The notes under the pieces were generated by a model that was not told the origin of the DNA, searched no databases, and was given only the letters and a program-made list of their open reading frames with translations. From the NCBI GenBank assembly GCA_041395845.1, contig JAWKZS010000017.1:1-64000 (forward strand): DNA of 64,000 bases. Direction: 5' to 3'. Shown piece after piece: positions 42,140 to 50,006 of this stretch (position 1 is its first letter; each line of letters begins with the position of its first letter). The DNA comes from Ch67 sp041395845 (GTDB lineage Bacteria; Pseudomonadota; Gammaproteobacteria; Pseudomonadales; Ketobacteraceae). A program made the position numbers and the translations under genes.

Positions 42140-44542
42140 CTAGCGTGACTGCCCCGATACCTTACCCTGGTGGTTCTCTATCAGCGCCGATAGAGGTTGG
42201 GGTTTCCCATAGAAATAACCCTGCACAAAATCGCAGTTGTTTTCCAGCAGGAAGGCCGCTTGCGCTTCAAGTTCGACGCCTTCCGCAACGACCTGCAGGC
42301 CCAGCTTGTGTGCCATGGCGATGACCGCTGCGGTGATTTCCATGTCGTCTTTGTCCTGCGGTATATCCATGACAAACGAGCGATCCACCTTCAGCACATG
42401 AATAGGCAGACGTTTGAGATAATTCAGCGATGAATATCCGGTACCGAAGTCATCGATCGCGAGAATGATGCCCAACTCTTTGAGTTCATTCAGGGTCAGG
42501 ATGGTGCTGTCGATGTTATCCATCAGCAGGCTCTCGGTGATTTCCAGTTCCAGCTGATGGCTCTTGATGCCGGTGGTTTGCAGCAGATCCCGGATGACAG
42601 TGATCAGGTTGGGATCATGAAACTGTCGTGGTGAGAGGTTGACCGCGACGTGGCCGTCTTCGGGCAGCAGGCCGCGCTCTGTGAACAGCCGGATATGCTC
42701 AAAGGCGGTGCGCAATACCCATTCACCCAGCGGCAGGATCAGGCCGGAATCTTCGGCCACCGGAATGAATTCCGCCGGCGGGATAAAGCCTTTCTTGGGG
42801 TGCATCCAGCGCAACAGCGCTTCGTAACCAATCAGACGGTTTTCCCGCAGATCCATCTGGGGCTGGAAATACAGCTGGAACTGTTGTTGCTGCAAGGCCT
42901 GGCGGATCTCGCTTTCCAGTGCCAGCTGACGGGTCAGCTCCACGTTCATTTCGTTGGAGAAGAACTGATAGTTGTCACGGCCCTGCGCCTTGGCCCGGTA
43001 CATGGCCAGGTCGGCATTTTTCAGCAAGGTATTGGCATCCTCAGCATCATCAAGACCGATGGTGATACCGATGCTGGTGGTGATGATCAGTTCGTTACCG
43101 GTGAGACGGATGGGCACTTTCAGAACGTCGAGTACTTTCCGTGCGATGGCGTCCGCTTCGTGGGAATGCTGGATTTCGGGGACGAGAATAGTGAACTCGT
43201 CGCCGCCCATGCGGGCCACCGTATCGCCCGGGCGCGTGCAGAAACGCAGGCGGTGGGCGATGGCGCGCAGCAATTCATCGCCCTGGTCATGACCCATGGT
43301 GTCATTGATCTTTTTGAAATGATCAATGTCCAGAAACAGGATTGCCAGTTTCTGCTGGGTGCGATGGCAGTTGCGGATAGCCTTTTCCAGCCGGTTACGG
43401 AACAGGTGTCGGTTCGCCAGTTTGGTCAGCGGGTCGTACAGCGCCAGCTGCTCCAGCTGTGATTGTACTGATTTGAGTTCGGTGATGTCCGACAGACTGC
43501 CCAGATAGCCATTGACCACGCCGTCGGCATCGAACAGCGGCTTGGCGTGACAGATGACGTTGACCTCGGTGCCATCATCCCTTAGCAAGCGGTATTCCAT
43601 GCGGAATTCTTCCGCCTTGTTGACGGCTTCTTTCCAGCGGGTGAGCACATTGAATCGCTCTTCGGGATGCAGGCTTTTGATCCAGGCTTCCTGGGTCAGG
43701 TGAATGTCATATACGTTGGTGATTTCGCGCCAGCGGGCGTTTACATAAATGTATTGGCCTTCGTTGTCGGTCTGGAATACGCCAACGGGCGAGGATGCAG
43801 TGAGGGTTCGAAAGCGGTCTTCGCTTTCCCGCAGGGCGATATTGTCGTTTTCAATCTTGGCAACCATACCGTTGAAGGCGTCCACCAGATCACCGAGTTC
43901 GTCTTCGGTAATCTTGCCGGCACGCAGGGAATAGTTGTCGGACTGGCGGATCTTGATGACGGTATCCTGGAGGTGGCGGATAGGCTGGGTGATGAAGCCC
44001 TGCAGACGGACCGCCAGCAGGAAGCTGACAAAAATGGAAAAGCCGATCACGAACAGGCTGGTGATGAAATGCAGGAACATGGATTCCCGCAGATCCCCCA
44101 GATCAGAGGTGACCAGCAGGGTACCGACCTGATTTTCGTCCAGCAAGACTTCCTGCGCGATGACGAGGTCGACGTTATCCCGCAAGGCAAGTTTGCGAGG
44201 CAGCAGGCTCTGGCATTCGCGCACGTCATATGACGAGCGGATAAAGGCCGCAAACAGACGGTCGTTGTCGTCGTAGAGGCAGCCGATGATGACGCTGGAG
44301 CGCGCCTGTAGTGCAGCGAGATTCTGTCTGGCCTGTTCCTCATCGCCAAACGCCAGCGCAGCAGCGCTGCGATCCGCGAGAATGCGGGTTATGACCTTGA
44401 GTTCCTCTTCCGTTTTGGTCTGAGCGATCTTGTAGTCATAGAGCGTGAAGAACACGCCGGAAATCGCAAGCGCAAGCGTACTTGTCGTCATCGCGATCAT
44501 GATCGTCTTGAAACGGATGGAGAGCTTTCGTAGCAGCTGCAT
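42140..44542 (-). CDS. membrane GGDEF-EAL protein with CHASE8-like sensor, HAMP and PAS domains
   Basis: An 800-residue cyclic-di-GMP enzyme. A first helix (about 12-35), a periplasmic sensor ('TEEELKVITRILADRSAAAL', CHASE8-like), a second helix (about 150-175), HAMP (about 175-230), PAS with PAC (about 240-370), GGDEF and EAL domains. The cyclase site MGGDEF (about 446-451) is intact with the RxxD inhibitory site (RPGD) five residues ahead, and the phosphodiesterase signatures 'YEALLRW' and 'DDFGTGYSSL' are also intact. Both activities are therefore possible. The start overlaps the YfiR-like stop by one base, pointing to YfiR-type periplasmic control of this protein. Confidence 0.9.
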   Translation of the reverse strand: MQLLRKLSIRFKTIMIAMTTSTLALAISGVFFTLYDYKIAQTKTEEELKVITRILADRSAAALAFGDEEQARQNLAALQARSSVIIGCLYDDNDRLFAAFIRSSYDVRECQSLLPRKLALRDNVDLVIAQEVLLDENQVGTLLVTSDLGDLRESMFLHFITSLFVIGFSIFVSFLLAVRLQGFITQPIRHLQDTVIKIRQSDNYSLRAGKITEDELGDLVDAFNGMVAKIENDNIALRESEDRFRTLTASSPVGVFQTDNEGQYIYVNARWREITNVYDIHLTQEAWIKSLHPEERFNVLTRWKEAVNKAEEFRMEYRLLRDDGTEVNVICHAKPLFDADGVVNGYLGSLSDITELKSVQSQLEQLALYDPLTKLANRHLFRNRLEKAIRNCHRTQQKLAILFLDIDHFKKINDTMGHDQGDELLRAIAHRLRFCTRPGDTVARMGGDEFTILVPEIQHSHEADAIARKVLDVLKVPIRLTGNELIITTSIGITIGLDDAEDANTLLKNADLAMYRAKAQGRDNYQFFSNEMNVELTRQLALESEIRQALQQQQFQLYFQPQMDLRENRLIGYEALLRWMHPKKGFIPPAEFIPVAEDSGLILPLGEWVLRTAFEHIRLFTERGLLPEDGHVAVNLSPRQFHDPNLITVIRDLLQTTGIKSHQLELEITESLLMDNIDSTILTLNELKELGIILAIDDFGTGYSSLNYLKRLPIHVLKVDRSFVMDIPQDKDDMEITAAVIAMAHKLGLQVVAEGVELEAQAAFLLENNCDFVQGYFYGKPQPLSALIENHQGKVSGQSR

Positions 44543-45107
44543 TACGATGGTTCCTCATCCCGATAGACTTTTCGTGCGATTTCCAAAAGTTGGGCGCGGA
44601 TATTCAAGTCCTGTTGACGCGCTTTTTCGAGATTGACTTCAATTCTGATGCGATGGCGTTCGTCGGTGACGAAGCCAATGATGCCGGTGTCCCTGGCAAA
44701 GTCCCGTGTCTCGCCCACCAGCAGGGTGGCAGGCCCGGTGTTCTGCAGTGCCGCCATCAATTGCCGCTGACTGGCGCTGCGGGTAAGAAACAGAATATGG
44801 CAGGGGGCGTCTGTTGGCTGCTCCAGGTGAAGCAGTGCAATCGGATGGTTGCGGGTCTTGCGTTGGGTGAGACTGTTGGTGGTTTCAGTCTCGGGCAGCT
44901 TGCCGACGACACAGATATTGAGGGGGCGTCCGGCGCTGCGAACTTGCTGTCGGGCCAGCTGATGAATTTGGTGAAGTTGTACAGGTACGCCAGCTTCACA
45001 TCGTATTCCGTGGGGCTGGCAGCAGGCAACAAGGATGCGGTGAGCAGCAATGGGATTGCGCTCAGGAACCGGACCCAGAATGGTCGCCGTGATCCCCCTG
45101 GTTTCAT
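44542..45107 (-). pseudogene. YfiR-like periplasmic protein (DUF4154), frame interrupted
   Basis: A small exported protein of the YfiR family, periplasmic repressors of membrane diguanylate cyclases. Repaired, it is about 188 residues: an N-terminal signal ('FLSAIPLLLTASLLPAAS'), 'YDVKLAYLYNFTKFISWPD', then in the next frame 'LNICVVGKLPETETTNSLTQ' and 'ALLHLEQPTDAPCHILFLTR', and finally 'GIIGFVTDERHRIRIEVNLE'. The change of frame falls at the G5 run at 44932-44936 (C5 on the coding strand), consistent with one missing base in a homopolymer. It is joined by a one-base overlap to the downstream GGDEF-EAL gene. Confidence 0.75.
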
Positions 45108-45255
45108 GCTAGTGATGTTTTCCCTTCCGCTGTCAGATCGTCCCGGGTTTTACCGTCATACGACGGGCGTCGTTATGATGTGGTAGACGTTGCTATTCAG
45201 TGTAACGTCCAAAGGGTTTTTTGCAAAATCTACAATGGGTTAGGAAAGTGGATTG

Positions 45256-45792
45256 CTAGAGTTCGTGGAGCAGCAGGGTTTGGATTTCGAGGACCATGTC
45301 ACGTAATTCGGCGCGGGTTGGGCGGGGTGAGGAATGCAGTGCACCCAGCAGTCCGAAATAGGCGATCTTGCCGAACTTGCGCCCTTTGGCATCGTCGCCG
45401 ATCAGGATGCTGTAGAGGTTCGAGACGTGCATAAGGCGCACCTGATCCATGCGTTCAATCCGCTTCTGGACGGTCGGATTTACAAAGCCCCACTGGCGTA
45501 CAGCCAGTTCGAGTTCGATATCCGCGTTCCAGGCAGCCTCCAGCAGACGGTTCATTTCGGTACCGGGATCATCCGTATGCACTTTTTCCAGCGGGGCGCG
45601 TGTATAGGTGCGTTCCCACTCGTCCATCACCTGCTCGATGAAGTCGTCCATGGAGGGGAAATGGTGATAGAACGAGCCCCGGGTGACGTCCAGCCTGCGT
45701 GCCAGCTTCTCGCCGGAGACTGCCTGAGGGCCCTGTTCCCTTAGCTGGTTAAGGGCGGCATTGACCCAGTCGGAACGGTTCACCTGTGCCAT
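45256..45792 (-). CDS. TetR-family transcriptional regulator
   Basis: A 178-residue regulator. The N-terminal helix-turn-helix reads 'VSGEKLARRLDVTRGSFYHHFPSMDDF' across residues 25-51 (motif given in part), and the C-terminal ligand-binding region is of unknown specificity. It is divergent from the P450 gene across 147 bp that contain inverted repeats, the classic arrangement for local repression. The ligand may be a P450 substrate such as a lipid or hydrocarbon derivative, but nothing in the sequence proves this. Confidence 0.85.
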   Translation of the reverse strand: MAQVNRSDWVNAALNQLREQGPQAVSGEKLARRLDVTRGSFYHHFPSMDDFIEQVMDEWERTYTRAPLEKVHTDDPGTEMNRLLEAAWNADIELELAVRQWGFVNPTVQKRIERMDQVRLMHVSNLYSILIGDDAKGRKFGKIAYFGLLGALHSSPRPTRAELRDMVLEIQTLLLHEL

Positions 45793-45815
45793 GGTTTGGG
45801 AACTCCTGACAAAAA

Positions 45816-45836
45816 CATACAGGGTTGTATTGTATG
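45816..45836. promoter_or_regulatory. candidate TetR operator and P450 promoter region
   Basis: CATACA (45816-45821) and TGTATG (45831-45836) form a perfect inverted repeat with a 9-bp centre. It overlaps a promoter-like pair reading toward the P450 gene: TTGTAT (45825-45830), 17 bp, TATTCT (45848-45853). A second palindrome, TCTGTACAGA, lies at 45851-45860. Confidence 0.5.
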
Positions 45837-45939
45837 CAATGGCTGCCTATTCTGTACAGAAGGCTGACAGGGATAACCCTGCAGAGGGACGTTCAACCAT
45901 AACGATAATTCGACAAGAGCAACGACAGAGAGGCGCATT

Positions 45940-47295
45940 ATGGCAACGCAGATCGACGCCATGGGCGTGGCAGAACAGGGCATGCAGTACAAGCCGATTC
46001 CGGGTGATGCCGGATTGCCACTGATTGGATATACCCTGCATACGATGGCTGACCCGATGGGGTTTGCCCGCAAACGCTATCAGCAGTACGGCGATATTTC
46101 CTGGGCCAGTGTGTTTGGCATCAAGATGGTGAGCATGGTCGGTGGTGATGCCAACCAGTTTGTGTTCCAGAACCGGGGCGATCTGTTTTCCAACAATCTG
46201 GGCTGGGATTTTTTCATCGGCAAGTTTTTCCATCGCGGCATCATGCTGCTGGATTTCGAAGAGCATCGCCATCATCGGCGCATCATGCAGAATGCCTTCA
46301 AAAAGCCGGTGCTGGTGGAATATCTGAGTGAAATGAACGAGCCGATTGCGCGCGGTATCCGGCGCTGGCAGCCGGCGAAGAAATTCCATGTGTTCACCGC
46401 GATCAAACAGTTGACGCTGGATCTGGCCACCGAAGTGTTCATGGGTGAGCAGTTGGGCCCCGAGGCCGATCAGATCAACCAGGCGTTTATCGACACCGTG
46501 CGGGCGGGTACGGCGCTGGTGCGTTATCCGGTACCCGGTGGCCGCTGGAAGAAAGGTCTGGACGGACGCAAGTTGCTGGTGGATTTCTTCCGTTCCCGCA
46601 TCGACAGCAAGCGTGACAGCACCTCCAATGATCTGTTCAGCCAGCTGTGCCGCGCCGAAACGGAAGATGGCCACCGTTTTTCCGATGACGACGTCATCAA
46701 TCACATGGTGTTCCTGATGATGGCGGCACACGATACGTCGACGATCACGCTGTCCACCATGTTCTATCATCTGGCGAAGCATCCGGAATGGCAGGAGCGT
46801 CTGCGGGCAGAGAGCCGTGCGCTCGGCAAGGAAAAACTGGAATTCGATGATCTGGAAGCGCTGGAAGGTATGACGCTGGTAATGAAGGAAGCCTTGCGCC
46901 TGTGTGCGCCGGTACCGTCAATTCCGCGCAAGACCGTGAAGGATGTGGTGTACAAGGGCCATCTGATTCCGAAGGGCAGCATGATTTCGGTATCGCCGTT
47001 TTTCACCCATTTCATGGAGGAATACTGGACCAATCCGCGCCGCTTCGATCCCGAGCGCTTCAGCGAGGCCCGCCGGGAAGACAAGCACCATCCCTACTGC
47101 TATGTGCCGTTTGGCGGTGGTGCGCATATGTGTATCGGCCTGCATTTTGCGGATCTGCAGGTGAAGGCGATCCTGCACCAGGTGTTGCTGAACTATCGCT
47201 GGAGCGTGGACAAGGACTACGTGATGCCGATTGACATGACGTCCTTGCCAGTGCCGGGTGACAAGCTGCCGGTGAAGCTGGAGCGGATCGACTGA
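45940..47295 (+). CDS. cytochrome P450 monooxygenase
   Basis: A 451-residue soluble bacterial P450. The I-helix oxygen-binding motif is 'AAHDTS' (262-267), the K-helix ExxR is in 'KEALRL', and the heme thiolate is C398 in 'FGGGAHMCIGLHFA'. I cannot assign a CYP family, and the I-helix lacks the GGNDTT pattern typical of CYP153 alkane hydroxylases, so alkane oxidation should not be assumed. It needs separate ferredoxin and reductase partners, which are not in the window. Divergent transcription from a TetR gene suggests induction by its substrate. Confidence 0.93.
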   Translation: MATQIDAMGVAEQGMQYKPIPGDAGLPLIGYTLHTMADPMGFARKRYQQYGDISWASVFGIKMVSMVGGDANQFVFQNRGDLFSNNLGWDFFIGKFFHRGIMLLDFEEHRHHRRIMQNAFKKPVLVEYLSEMNEPIARGIRRWQPAKKFHVFTAIKQLTLDLATEVFMGEQLGPEADQINQAFIDTVRAGTALVRYPVPGGRWKKGLDGRKLLVDFFRSRIDSKRDSTSNDLFSQLCRAETEDGHRFSDDDVINHMVFLMMAAHDTSTITLSTMFYHLAKHPEWQERLRAESRALGKEKLEFDDLEALEGMTLVMKEALRLCAPVPSIPRKTVKDVVYKGHLIPKGSMISVSPFFTHFMEEYWTNPRRFDPERFSEARREDKHHPYCYVPFGGGAHMCIGLHFADLQVKAILHQVLLNYRWSVDKDYVMPIDMTSLPVPGDKLPVKLERID

Positions 47296-47337
47296 TCTGG
47301 CCCGCAGCACTGGACGCCTGTAGCGGGCTCTTCAATA

Positions 47338-47371
47338 ATGGGCATTGTCACCGGTCTGGGACAATGCCCAT
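47338..47371. repeat. 12-bp perfect inverted repeat covering the start codon of the lactate dehydrogenase gene
   Basis: ATGGGCATTGTC (47338-47349) and GACAATGCCCAT (47360-47371) with a 10-nt loop. Both candidate start codons, ATG 47364 and ATG 47370, lie in the right arm. As RNA it would hide the translation start; as DNA it could be an operator or a read-through barrier after the P450 gene. Confidence 0.6.
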
Positions 47372-48746
47372 GTCATTTTCATACTCCCAAGAATTCACTC
47401 AGTCACTGGCAAGCCTGTTTGGCGAGCGTGTGACAGACAATCCTGTTATCCGTCAACAACACGGTCATGGTGAAAGCCATCACGCCGTGGCGCCGCCGGA
47501 TTTCGTCGTGTTCGTGGAAAATGAAGCCGAGGTGGTAGCGCTGGTGCAGCTGTGCGGTCGCTTCGGTGTGCAGATGATTGCCTTCGGAGCCGGTACTTCT
47601 ATTGAGGGCCAGCTGCAGGCCTTGCAGGGCGGTGTGTCGGTCGATTTTTCCCGCATGAATCGCATTTTGCAGGTGGACGCCGATGATCTTGCCTGCGTGG
47701 TGGAGCCGGGCGTTACCCGTGAACAGCTGAACCAGTTTCTGCGGGATACCGGGCTGTTTTTTCCGGTGGATCCCGGTGCCAACGCGACGGTGGGTGGCAT
47801 GATTGCGACGGGTGCCTCCGGTACCACCACGATCCGTTATGGCGGCATGAAAACCAATGTGATGGGGTTGCGTGCAGTGCTGGCGAGTGGCGACGTCATT
47901 GTAACCGGCAGTGGTGCGCGCAAATCCAGTGCCGGTTTCAATCTGACGGAACTGCTGGTGGGGTCAGAAGGCACCCTGGGGCTGATTACCCAGGCGCGGT
48001 TACGTCTATATGGCATTCCGGAATCGGCGCTGGCCGTTCGGGTACAGTTTGCCGATGTGCTGGGCGCGGTGCGCAGTGTGATCGAGCTGATTCAGCTGGC
48101 TGTGTCGCTGGCGCGGATCGAATTGCTGGATCAGAACGCATTGCGGGCAGTGAACCGTTATTGCAAGACCGATTATCCACTGCAGCCAACCTTGTTCATG
48201 GAATTTCACGGTACGCCGGCAGCCACCGCTGAGCAGGCGGACATTGCCCGCGACATCTGTGTGTCCCACGGCGGTATGGAATATGTGACGGCGGTCGATG
48301 AGGCGGACAAAAAACGCATGTGGCATGCCCGTCACAACGCTTACTATGCGGCGTTAGCGCAGGTGCCAAACGGGAAAGGCTGGGTGACGGATGTGTGCGT
48401 GCCGATCTCCCGTCTGGCGGACTGCATCGCGGAAACCGCAGCGGATCTGCAGGCAGAAGCGCTGTCGATTCCCATCGTGGGCCACGTGGGGGATGGTAAT
48501 TTTCATCTGCTGTTCAGTATTGTGGATGGTGACTCCGCCGCGCTGGAGCAGGCCAAACGGATCAATGGCCGTCTGATCGAGCGGGCCCATCGCATGGGCG
48601 GCACCTGCACTGGCGAGCACGGCATCGGTATGGGTAAGAAACAGTGGTTGCCGCTGGAAAAAAATCCGGCGACCGTGGCGGCGATGCAGGCGATCAAGCA
48701 GGCGCTCGATCCGCAGCAGCTGTTCAATCCGGGCAAGCTGTTCTGA
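47364..48746 (+). CDS. FAD-linked D-lactate dehydrogenase / glycolate oxidase family protein
   Basis: A 460-residue FAD oxidoreductase of the GlcD/D-lactate dehydrogenase (cytochrome) group. The PP-loop and FAD-binding parts read 'MIAFGAGTSIEGQLQA' and 'VDPGANATVGGMIATGASGT', with 'GTLGLITQARLRLYG'. The C-terminal metal/substrate domain has 'GHVGDGNFHLLF' and 'GGTCTGEHGIGMGKKQWL'. It oxidises a 2-hydroxy acid and passes electrons to quinone or a cytochrome; the exact substrate is not decided by sequence. The start is ATG 47364 or 47370, both inside a hairpin. Confidence 0.88.
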   Translation: MPMSFSYSQEFTQSLASLFGERVTDNPVIRQQHGHGESHHAVAPPDFVVFVENEAEVVALVQLCGRFGVQMIAFGAGTSIEGQLQALQGGVSVDFSRMNRILQVDADDLACVVEPGVTREQLNQFLRDTGLFFPVDPGANATVGGMIATGASGTTTIRYGGMKTNVMGLRAVLASGDVIVTGSGARKSSAGFNLTELLVGSEGTLGLITQARLRLYGIPESALAVRVQFADVLGAVRSVIELIQLAVSLARIELLDQNALRAVNRYCKTDYPLQPTLFMEFHGTPAATAEQADIARDICVSHGGMEYVTAVDEADKKRMWHARHNAYYAALAQVPNGKGWVTDVCVPISRLADCIAETAADLQAEALSIPIVGHVGDGNFHLLFSIVDGDSAALEQAKRINGRLIERAHRMGGTCTGEHGIGMGKKQWLPLEKNPATVAAMQAIKQALDPQQLFNPGKLF

Positions 48747-48747
48747 T

Positions 48748-49482
48748 TCAGTCGAGAGACAAGTCTACCAGCTGCGGTTTGTCATCGCTGGACAGCTCCA
48801 GCAGGATTTCTTTTTTCTCGTAGACTTTGCAGATGCGTTTGCCATTCCAGTGATAGGCGAGCAACTTGCTTTGCACAGGCAACGACACAGCGGGCGGGCG
48901 CAGGGCTGCGATGCATTCGCCTTTGGGATTGCGCGCAGAAGGGTAGAGGATGCCCCAGGCATTAGTGGCGCGAATGGATGCACCGAACTGCTGGGATGGT
49001 CCATACTGCGCGGGATCTGGTTGCATCAGATGGGAGAAATCCGGCCCGCGAATATCGATCATGGGTTTGACCACGGTGCCTTTGTGTACCCGCATTTCCA
49101 CTTCGCAGGGTAGCTGGCTGGTGGCTGCCAGAAAGCGTTCACGGTGGAATACAGTTTCGCGAATGGCGGTTTCCAGATCGCGGGCGGCGTAGTAGATGCC
49201 GAAGTCACCGCTGGTAAAGCGACTGGGATTGCCGGTATGGGTGAAGGCTGCCATCACGGTGCTGGCGCCAGGGCCGGAGACACGGTCTTCCGGCGCCACC
49301 CGGTGCAGCTCGCCAACTTCTTCGCGCAGACGTTCATTGGTCATGGATTCGATATCGAATGCGGCATCCATCAATTCCGGCGGTGTATAGCGTTCGAAAA
49401 AGTTGATGGGTGGAAACCGGGTTGCAATGATGCGGTACTGGGCGCCTTCGACCCACACTTCCCTGTAGGGTTGCTCGCACAT
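48748..49482 (-). CDS. RES-domain toxin
   Basis: A 244-residue protein of the RES family, toxins that deplete NAD+ or transfer ADP-ribose in cells lacking the partner antitoxin. The conserved core lies at 'RFTSGDFGIYYAARDLETAIRE' (Arg, Tyr and Glu are the family's catalytic positions; motif given in part), with the later Ser in the 'SLVLYPSAR'-like 'GILYPSARNPKGE'. The start ATG overlaps the antitoxin stop (TGATG type), the translational coupling usual for these pairs; the frame's upstream extension to 49524 lies inside the antitoxin gene. At about 240 residues it is longer than minimal RES toxins of about 150-180, with an added N-terminal region. Confidence 0.85.
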   Translation of the reverse strand: MCEQPYREVWVEGAQYRIIATRFPPINFFERYTPPELMDAAFDIESMTNERLREEVGELHRVAPEDRVSGPGASTVMAAFTHTGNPSRFTSGDFGIYYAARDLETAIRETVFHRERFLAATSQLPCEVEMRVHKGTVVKPMIDIRGPDFSHLMQPDPAQYGPSQQFGASIRATNAWGILYPSARNPKGECIAALRPPAVSLPVQSKLLAYHWNGKRICKVYEKKEILLELSSDDKPQLVDLSLD

Positions 49483-49907
49483 CAGTGGCCACGCTCCGCG
49501 TCCAGATAGCGTCGCACGTCGCACAGATCACTGACCCGGCCTTGCATCATCTTGTCCAGAGCGCTGTGGCCACCGAACAGGGGCGCGGTGTTGGGCGCCT
49601 TGATCCACTCCGCTGCACGCCGGTTGTTGGGCAGCAGAATGTTGATGGCCTTGTAGATCCCCATAATGTAGGAAATCCGCTCCAGGGTGTCCTGGCTCAG
49701 GCGCACTGGTTTGGCGGTTTTGCCGTCACAGAAGTCCTTCATGCGGTAGAAGGTGGTCTTGGCCGGATTGCCCAGCAGGACCATCTGTTCCCGTGTGGTC
49801 AGACCCCATTCATCGGTGATGCCGAAAAAGTTGAGCAGGGCGGCCGCGCTGAGGCGGTCCTCGCGATCGCTTAACTGGGTGTGGCTGACGGGATGGGTAG
49901 AAATCAT
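49482..49907 (-). CDS. Xre/MbcA/ParS-type antitoxin (DUF2384)
   Basis: A 141-residue partner of the RES toxin. The N-terminal half has a helix-turn-helix-like region ('REQMVLLGNPAKTTFYRMKD'), and the C-terminal half matches the DUF2384 toxin-binding domain ('LERISYIMGIYKAINILLPN', then 'AAEWIKAPNTAPLFGG'). Antitoxins of this type bind the toxin active site and autoregulate the operon. It is the first gene of the pair. Confidence 0.85.
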   Translation of the reverse strand: MISTHPVSHTQLSDREDRLSAAALLNFFGITDEWGLTTREQMVLLGNPAKTTFYRMKDFCDGKTAKPVRLSQDTLERISYIMGIYKAINILLPNNRRAAEWIKAPNTAPLFGGHSALDKMMQGRVSDLCDVRRYLDAERGH

Positions 49908-49981
49908 CGCGACCTCCTGGGTTGGATGCTGAATCCAGTATAGCGCCCCAGAAGGGAAAAATTCAACAGAAGGTTCCGCTT

Positions 49982-49999
49982 GGGGCGCTGGTGCGCCCC
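49982..49999 (-). terminator. hairpin at the end of the aldehyde dehydrogenase gene
   Basis: GGGGCGC / GCGCCCC with a 4-nt loop, seven bases beyond the stop of the leftward operon. There is no T-run on the - strand, so termination efficiency is uncertain. Confidence 0.45.
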
Positions 50000-50006
50000 T
50001 TCAGGA

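Noticed and set aside
42127..42156. Inverted repeat CGGGGCA/TGCCCCG as terminator of the acyltransferase and GGDEF-EAL genes
   Set aside because: Seven pairs with a long loop, overlapping the GGDEF-EAL stop codon and with no T-run; too weak to call.
45940..47295. CYP153 alkane hydroxylase
   Set aside because: The I-helix motif differs from the CYP153 pattern, and no ferredoxin or reductase gene is beside it; kept as P450 of unknown family.
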